Origin: Moellerella wisconsensis ATCC 35017
Lineage (GTDB): Bacteria > Pseudomonadota > Gammaproteobacteria > Enterobacterales > Enterobacteriaceae
NCBI RefSeq assembly: GCF_001294465.1
Contig: NZ_LGAA01000026.1
Location: forward strand, 1-64,000
Length of the DNA stretch: 64,000 nucleotides
Direction of reading: 5' to 3'
Shown: positions 60,301 to 64,000 of the stretch, piece by piece
How the letters are laid out: each line of letters opens with the position of its first letter
Position numbering within the stretch: the stretch's first letter is position 1
Position numbers and translations under genes: made by a program
Notes under the pieces: model-generated
Database searches by the model: none
Seen by the model: the letters and a program-made list of their open reading frames with translations, nothing else
What the model was told of the DNA's origin: nothing

Positions 60301-61815
60301 CCAATCACGCAATAATTCACGGGCTTGTTGATAAGCTTCACCGCGGGTTACTTCCCCCACAATACTTTTTACTAGCTGGTATGCCTGTTCAAATTGGCTA
60401 TGTGCAGCATTAGCTACACTCATTTTTTGTTCTAAGGCTAATAATGCGTCAGTCGCTTGCTGTTCTTTGGCTTCAAAGGTTTCTAGCCACTCAGCCGCAT
60501 TATCTACTGATAAATCAGCTAATCCACACAACTCACGGGCACGTTCAAGCGCCTGTAACGCTTGTTGGTATTGAATAGCACGCGTTTGTTGAACATCCAA
60601 TGCTTGTTGATAATCCGCCAATTGATTTTTTAACTCATCAACTTCGGCTTCTGCCGCTTCTGATCTAGCTTCAAATTCAGCATGCAGTGAGTTTGCCTCT
60701 TCAACAACTTCAGCTTGCTCTTCAAGTCGATATGTCAGTTCTTCGATATCTGATTGATAGCGGTCGATTTTTTCTTGCTGGCGTATTGCCGTTTGTACCA
60801 GCCCTAAATGATCACAAGCGCCTTGATAATCGGTTTCTAAATCACTCGAAACAGCGCTTTGTTCATTCAATTCACGCGCCATTTCGATATGACGTATTTG
60901 TTCATGTGCTAACTGTTTGCGGCTAATAAATAATTCACTACGCGCCGCTATCGCAGCATCTAAATGAATACGGCGTTCATTAGCATGGCGCATATAATCA
61001 GCAGAGACATAATCTGTTGCCTCACTAATTAAATGTTTAAATAAATTTCGATCGGCCTGGGTAACGCGAATAGCCTCAAGGGTCATCCGATTTTCACGTA
61101 ATGCGGATTCCATATCCTGAAAGGCTTTACGTACACCGCTATTTTCTGGCAATAAATAGTCGCGCAATGAACGGGTGATCGCACTGGAAATCCCACCGTA
61201 TAATGAGGCTTCAATCAGCCGATAATATTTACTACGATCACTGGCCGAGCGCAGTTTACGTGGAATAACCCCTAAATCAAATAAGGTAGAATGGTAATCT
61301 GCAATCGAGTTAAACTGTTTGAATTGTACGCCTTCGGTATCATCAAAGCGATCTTTTAGCTCATTTAAGGCAATAACTCGCGCCTGACGCCCTTCAAGCA
61401 GTTCGGTTAGAATTTCCGTTGGTACCACGGCAGTCGGTAACCCTTGGATCATGAAAGGTTTAATATCGACTTTTTTATCACGTCCCGCGACTTGCTGTAG
61501 ACGAACCCCCACCAGCACACGTTGATGCTTAGAATTGACCACATCTAGGATGGCATAACAAACGCCCGGACGCAGTTTACCGTGCAAGCCCTTATCGCGG
61601 GAGCCCGAGGTTGCCCCAGCTTCGGTAGTATTGCGGAAATGCAACAATGTTAAATCGGGGATCATTGCCGTAATAAAGGCGGCCATAGTCGTTGATTTAC
61701 CCGCGCCATTACCGCCAGAAAGAGTGGTGACCATTTCGTCTAAATCAAATGTTCTGGCAAAAAAACCATTCCAGTTAATCAGCGTCAGTGAGCGAAATTT
61801 TCCGCGTTCAATCAT
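57349..61815 (-). CDS. mukB: MukB, SMC-like chromosome condensin
   Basis: A 1488-residue protein (E. coli 1486), the motor of the MukBEF complex that loops and segregates the chromosome. Walker [15 protein letters not shown] at about 33-46, long coiled-coil arms (about 240-660 and 780-1220), hinge with [13 protein letters not shown] (about 690-710), then the C-terminal head with signature [12 protein letters not shown] and Walker [16 protein letters not shown]. The start overlaps the mukE stop by four bases, giving translational coupling. The hinge binds topoisomerase IV in E. coli. Confidence 0.98.
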   Translation of the reverse strand: MIERGKFRSLTLINWNGFFARTFDLDEMVTTLSGGNGAGKSTTMAAFITAMIPDLTLLHFRNTTEAGATSGSRDKGLHGKLRPGVCYAILDVVNSKHQRVLVGVRLQQVAGRDKKVDIKPFMIQGLPTAVVPTEILTELLEGRQARVIALNELKDRFDDTEGVQFKQFNSIADYHSTLFDLGVIPRKLRSASDRSKYYRLIEASLYGGISSAITRSLRDYLLPENSGVRKAFQDMESALRENRMTLEAIRVTQADRNLFKHLISEATDYVSADYMRHANERRIHLDAAIAARSELFISRKQLAHEQIRHIEMARELNEQSAVSSDLETDYQGACDHLGLVQTAIRQQEKIDRYQSDIEELTYRLEEQAEVVEEANSLHAEFEARSEAAEAEVDELKNQLADYQQALDVQQTRAIQYQQALQALERARELCGLADLSVDNAAEWLETFEAKEQQATDALLALEQKMSVANAAHSQFEQAYQLVKSIVGEVTRGEAYQQARELLRDWSSQTHLAERIQPLRMQLSELEQRLNSQQNAERLLNEFCKRHGQRYQPDELDQLMAELEAQQEELSLQVSDSGEHRMQMRQEIEQISLRVQQLTAKAPIWLAAQDALSQLSEQTQQYFSDGHEVTEYMQQLLEREREITVDRDEIAAQKRQLEQQIERLSQPSGADDSRMLSLAERFGGVLLSEIYDDITIDDAPYFSALYGPARHGIVVPDLSVVRPLLDTLQDCPEDIYFIEGDPQSFDDSVFNAEEFDNAVLVQSSERQWRFSRYPEVPLFGRAARENQLETLSLQRDSLAERYATLSFDVQKIQRLHQLFSRFVGKHISVAFEDDPEAALRELNQKRTELERAFTQFDQQTQQQRQQFTQGKENLAALNRLIPLIGLLMDETLVDRTEEVRDELAEAEEAADFLNKHARSLAKLEPIVSVLQSDPEQYEQLKHDYEGAKHSQQLAKQQAFSLIEVVQRRAHFSYSDSTGMVNENADLNEKLRQRLEHAEADRSRAREQLRHHQSQAAQFNQVLASLRSSYETKQDMLKELMDEMSAIGAKSDPETETRARQRRDELHQAVMSNRTRINQLEKQLTLCEAEMDNLQKRIRKAERDYYQLRQQVVTAKAGWCAVMRLVKDNGVERRLHRRELAYQDGDSLRSMSDKALGALRQAVADNEHLRDVLRLSEDPKRPERKIQFFIAVYQHLRERIRQDIIRTDDPIDAIEQMEIELARLTEELTAREQKLAISAKSVANIIRKTIQREQNRIRLLNQGLQSVSFGQVKGVRLNVNVRDSHALLLDVLSEDHEQHQDLFTSQRLTFSEAMAKLYQRLNPQVDMGQRLPQTIGEELLDYRNYLELDVEVNRGSEGWLKAESGALSTGEAIGTGMSILVMVVQSWEEESRRLRAKDIIPCRLLFLDEAARLDAKSIATLFELCERLQMQLIIAAPENISPEKGTTYKLVRKVFGNNEHVHVVGLKGFGQENASIVNDDNLDIISQVEE

Positions 61816-62531
61816 AACTGTTCATCCTCCGCACCTGCCGCTTCATGGTTTTGGTCTTCATCTTCGTCAATATCTAACGATAATTTACTTTCTAACGATA
61901 TCGCTTCACCGTCACGGATCAAACGTAATTGGGCATCGAGTGGATTATCACCACTGCGAACATCAGCACCAAAACGAAAAACTGATTCCATGATAGTAAA
62001 TTTGCTGCTGTCATTTTGTAGGAAATGCACCATACCTAACCGCCGTAAGCGATTTAATGAGGTTCGTAACTTTTCCTGTAATTTTTGTTTATCCAGATCA
62101 GAGCCTGTTGAACGCTGATTAATGAACTTGAGTAATTTATTTTCATCAGCCAACGAAATAACTTCTTCAAAAAGTTCTTGTGAAGTAAATATTCCCTGGT
62201 TGGCTAACCGCTCTGGGCTCAGATAAAGATAACAAAGAATTTTTCCGACCATCATATCTAGTTCAGATAATACCGAACGTGGAATAAGCGTAGTTGAGCG
62301 CGGACGCAAATAGAAAAAGCCTTCAGGGGCTCGGATTAATTCAACATTATAGCGGCTGTAAAAATGCTCTAATGACTCCTGAAAATCCATCAAAAAAGCA
62401 TGATTATCTAAATCATCAATGCTGATATGGCGTCCAGATCTAAGTTGGCTATCTAATTCCGGAAACAGTGAATTAGCTAATGCCTGTGCCAGTTTTACTG
62501 ACATAAATTGTTCAATATTTGTCGATGACAT
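61812..62531 (-). CDS. mukE: MukE, condensin accessory subunit
   Basis: A 239-residue winged-helix KITE protein (E. coli 234) that bridges MukF and MukB. Conserved parts: [62 protein letters not shown] and a long acidic tail (DEDEDQ). The ATG at 62531, following AAGGTACAGG, overlaps the mukF end by 20 bases. An ATG at 62558 is in frame but gives a non-family extension. Confidence 0.96.
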   Translation of the reverse strand: MSSTNIEQFMSVKLAQALANSLFPELDSQLRSGRHISIDDLDNHAFLMDFQESLEHFYSRYNVELIRAPEGFFYLRPRSTTLIPRSVLSELDMMVGKILCYLYLSPERLANQGIFTSQELFEEVISLADENKLLKFINQRSTGSDLDKQKLQEKLRTSLNRLRRLGMVHFLQNDSSKFTIMESVFRFGADVRSGDNPLDAQLRLIRDGEAISLESKLSLDIDEDEDQNHEAAGAEDEQL

Positions 62532-63837
62532 TTGCCTGTACCTTGGCTCCGTAATCATTAATCGCTAACCATTCCGCCGATATTCCTGACAGATCAGCCT
62601 CTGCTATACCTAATTTGACTGCCTGATCAATCACAATACGGGCAACATCAAAATGCCGTTTCTGAGGATATTGTTGTAGGTATTCCTGTAATACTTTACC
62701 AATATCCAGCGGTTGCTGAGTGCGTTTATATACCGCCAATTCAGCTTCCATCAGTGCAGCCAGTTGTTCATTTACTTCGCTAAATTCTTCGAACTCAAGC
62801 TCATCAGGTAATTCACCTGTGACCTCTTCATCTCGCAACATTAGTTCTTCATCGCGCATATCTAACAAGCGATCTGCGTTAGCATAAGTTAATGCCCACG
62901 GGCTATCAAAATAATGCTGGACAGATTGTCTTAAGCGTTGCGAGAAAATACGATTTTTATCCATATCAATCGCGGTACGAATAAATTTATGAACATGGCG
63001 GTCGTAACCAATCCATAAATCGATGGATTGTTGCCCCCAGCTTACGATGCGGTCGAGTTTATTTTGTAGATCAAATACCAGCTTATCAACAGGCTCAGAG
63101 AATCTTGGCGCGTTCATGTTAGCTTCTTGAATACGCAATAAATTAGCCTGTAATTTATCACCGGCGGCCTCTAAGGTATCTTGTAACTCGCGCAAGGTAA
63201 TGGAGGTTTCAGAAAGTAACTGTTCGCAATTAGCAATCGCTGCCTGCCAGTCTTGATCAAGCAGCGCTGCAATATCATTTTTAACGCTATTTTGCTGCTC
63301 ATCCATGATACGTTGAGACATATCAATACTGTCGAATATTTCAGCAACCGAATATTTTAGCGGTGCAAAAACATGGCGATGCCAATGATAATCATCTCCG
63401 CCTTCTTCTGCCGACTCAGCCGCATTTAATAATTCACCTGCGACTATTGATAGCTGCATGGATAAACGTAAGGTCGAAAATTCACGCTGACGAATATAGT
63501 AATCACTGATCCCCATACCCAATGGCGTTAATCGGTAAATTGAATTACCTTCAATAATGTCACTGTTAAATCGATTAAACAGTTTTTGGCGCACCATATC
63601 ATTGATGGCATTATTGGCTCTAACCGCTAATGATTCTGTGGTTTGTTCGAACCCTTTACATACTTCACGAAAGGCGTCGATCAATTCAGCTTCAGTCATT
63701 TCACCATTAATTCGTTCGCTATTCAGTACCGCAACCGACAGTAAAAAAGCCAAACGTTCTGGGGGAAGCGAAAGCGAAAAATCATTTTTGCGTGCCCAGG
63801 ACACGAGCTCGGGGACGGTCTGGGAAAATTCACTCAT
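62512..63837 (-). CDS. mukF: MukF, kleisin subunit of MukBEF
   Basis: A 441-residue kleisin (E. coli 440). An N-terminal winged-helix dimerisation domain ([25 protein letters not shown]) and a helical middle domain are followed by an acidic linker ([21 protein letters not shown]) and a C-terminal winged helix binding the MukB head. The start overlaps the cmoM stop as ATGA. First muk gene of the cmoM-mukFEB operon. Confidence 0.97.
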   Translation of the reverse strand: MSEFSQTVPELVSWARKNDFSLSLPPERLAFLLSVAVLNSERINGEMTEAELIDAFREVCKGFEQTTESLAVRANNAINDMVRQKLFNRFNSDIIEGNSIYRLTPLGMGISDYYIRQREFSTLRLSMQLSIVAGELLNAAESAEEGGDDYHWHRHVFAPLKYSVAEIFDSIDMSQRIMDEQQNSVKNDIAALLDQDWQAAIANCEQLLSETSITLRELQDTLEAAGDKLQANLLRIQEANMNAPRFSEPVDKLVFDLQNKLDRIVSWGQQSIDLWIGYDRHVHKFIRTAIDMDKNRIFSQRLRQSVQHYFDSPWALTYANADRLLDMRDEELMLRDEEVTGELPDELEFEEFSEVNEQLAALMEAELAVYKRTQQPLDIGKVLQEYLQQYPQKRHFDVARIVIDQAVKLGIAEADLSGISAEWLAINDYGAKVQANVIDKY

Positions 63838-64000
63838 ATTTCGTCCTTTCTATTTATTTTTTTTGCCATCACATGGATATATCGCCCAAGGCTGATATAA
63901 GGCTCCTGCCGACAGTAGCGTTGCTCTAATTCGAGCAGCGCAGGAAAATCTTTATTCTGCAATTGACGACTCTGTAGGTAATCATGGAATACCCGTACTC
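63834..64000 (-). CDS. cmoM: CmoM tRNA methyltransferase, C-terminal part
   Basis: The last 54 codons of cmoM (smtA), with the start beyond the right edge. [31 protein letters not shown] and the basic tail match the E. coli C-terminus. CmoM makes the methyl ester of 5-carboxymethoxyuridine in tRNA wobble positions, including tRNA-Ser(UGA), the tRNA encoded by serT here. It overlaps mukF by four bases. Confidence 0.9.
   Translation of the reverse strand, partial: VRVFHDYLQSRQLQNKDFPALLELEQRYCRQEPYISLGRYIHVMAKKINRKDEI

Overview
The window is a piece of an enterobacterial chromosome with low to moderate GC content. Gene order and protein sequences closely follow the E. coli 20-23 min region: cmoM-mukFEB, ldtD, mepK, gloC, aspC, ompF, asnS, pncB, pepN, pyrD, zapC, ycbX, rlmL-uup-pqiABC, rmf, fabA, lonH, matP, ompA, sulA, sxy, yccS, helD, mgsA, yccU, hspQ, acyP, tusE, serT. 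AT-rich intergenic regions and protein divergence from E. coli suggest Morganellaceae, most likely Providencia or a close relative. That placement is an inference; no rRNA is present to confirm it.

From 1 to about 16,675 lies accessory DNA. It holds a contact-dependent inhibition pair (cdiB, and the first 3417 codons of a giant cdiA that runs off the left edge), a frame-broken gene, an exported ankyrin-repeat protein, a class A beta-lactamase strikingly like TEM, a phage terminase scrap and a decayed IS3-family insertion sequence. This block ends exactly at the 3' end of tRNA-Ser(UGA), a classic integration site, so it reads as an old genomic island or a layered set of insertions at serT. No integrase is visible.

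From 16,676 to 64,000 is core chromosome. Functional groups are: translation (tusE tRNA thiolation, rlmL rRNA methylation, asnS, rmf hibernation factor, serT, cmoM); envelope (ompA, an OmpF-type porin, pqiABC lipid transport, mepK endopeptidase, ldtD L,D-transpeptidase, yccS, aphA); chromosome structure and division (mukFEB condensin, matP, sulA with a perfect LexA box, zapC, helD); and metabolism (mgsA and gloC at the two ends of methylglyoxal handling, fabA with its FadR/FabR control region, pyrD, pncB, aspC, pepN). Compared with the E. coli order, yccF, yccT, rlmI and yccA are missing from their expected places, and aphA is inserted between mukB and ldtD.

The most notable observations are the TEM-like beta-lactamase, an unlisted 57-codon GhoT/OrtT-type membrane toxin gene between matP and lonH without a visible antitoxin, an exact 438-bp (146-residue) higher-order repeat inside cdiA, a nine-copy 8-bp tandem repeat directly after the mukB stop codon, and a near-consensus matS site in the matP leader.
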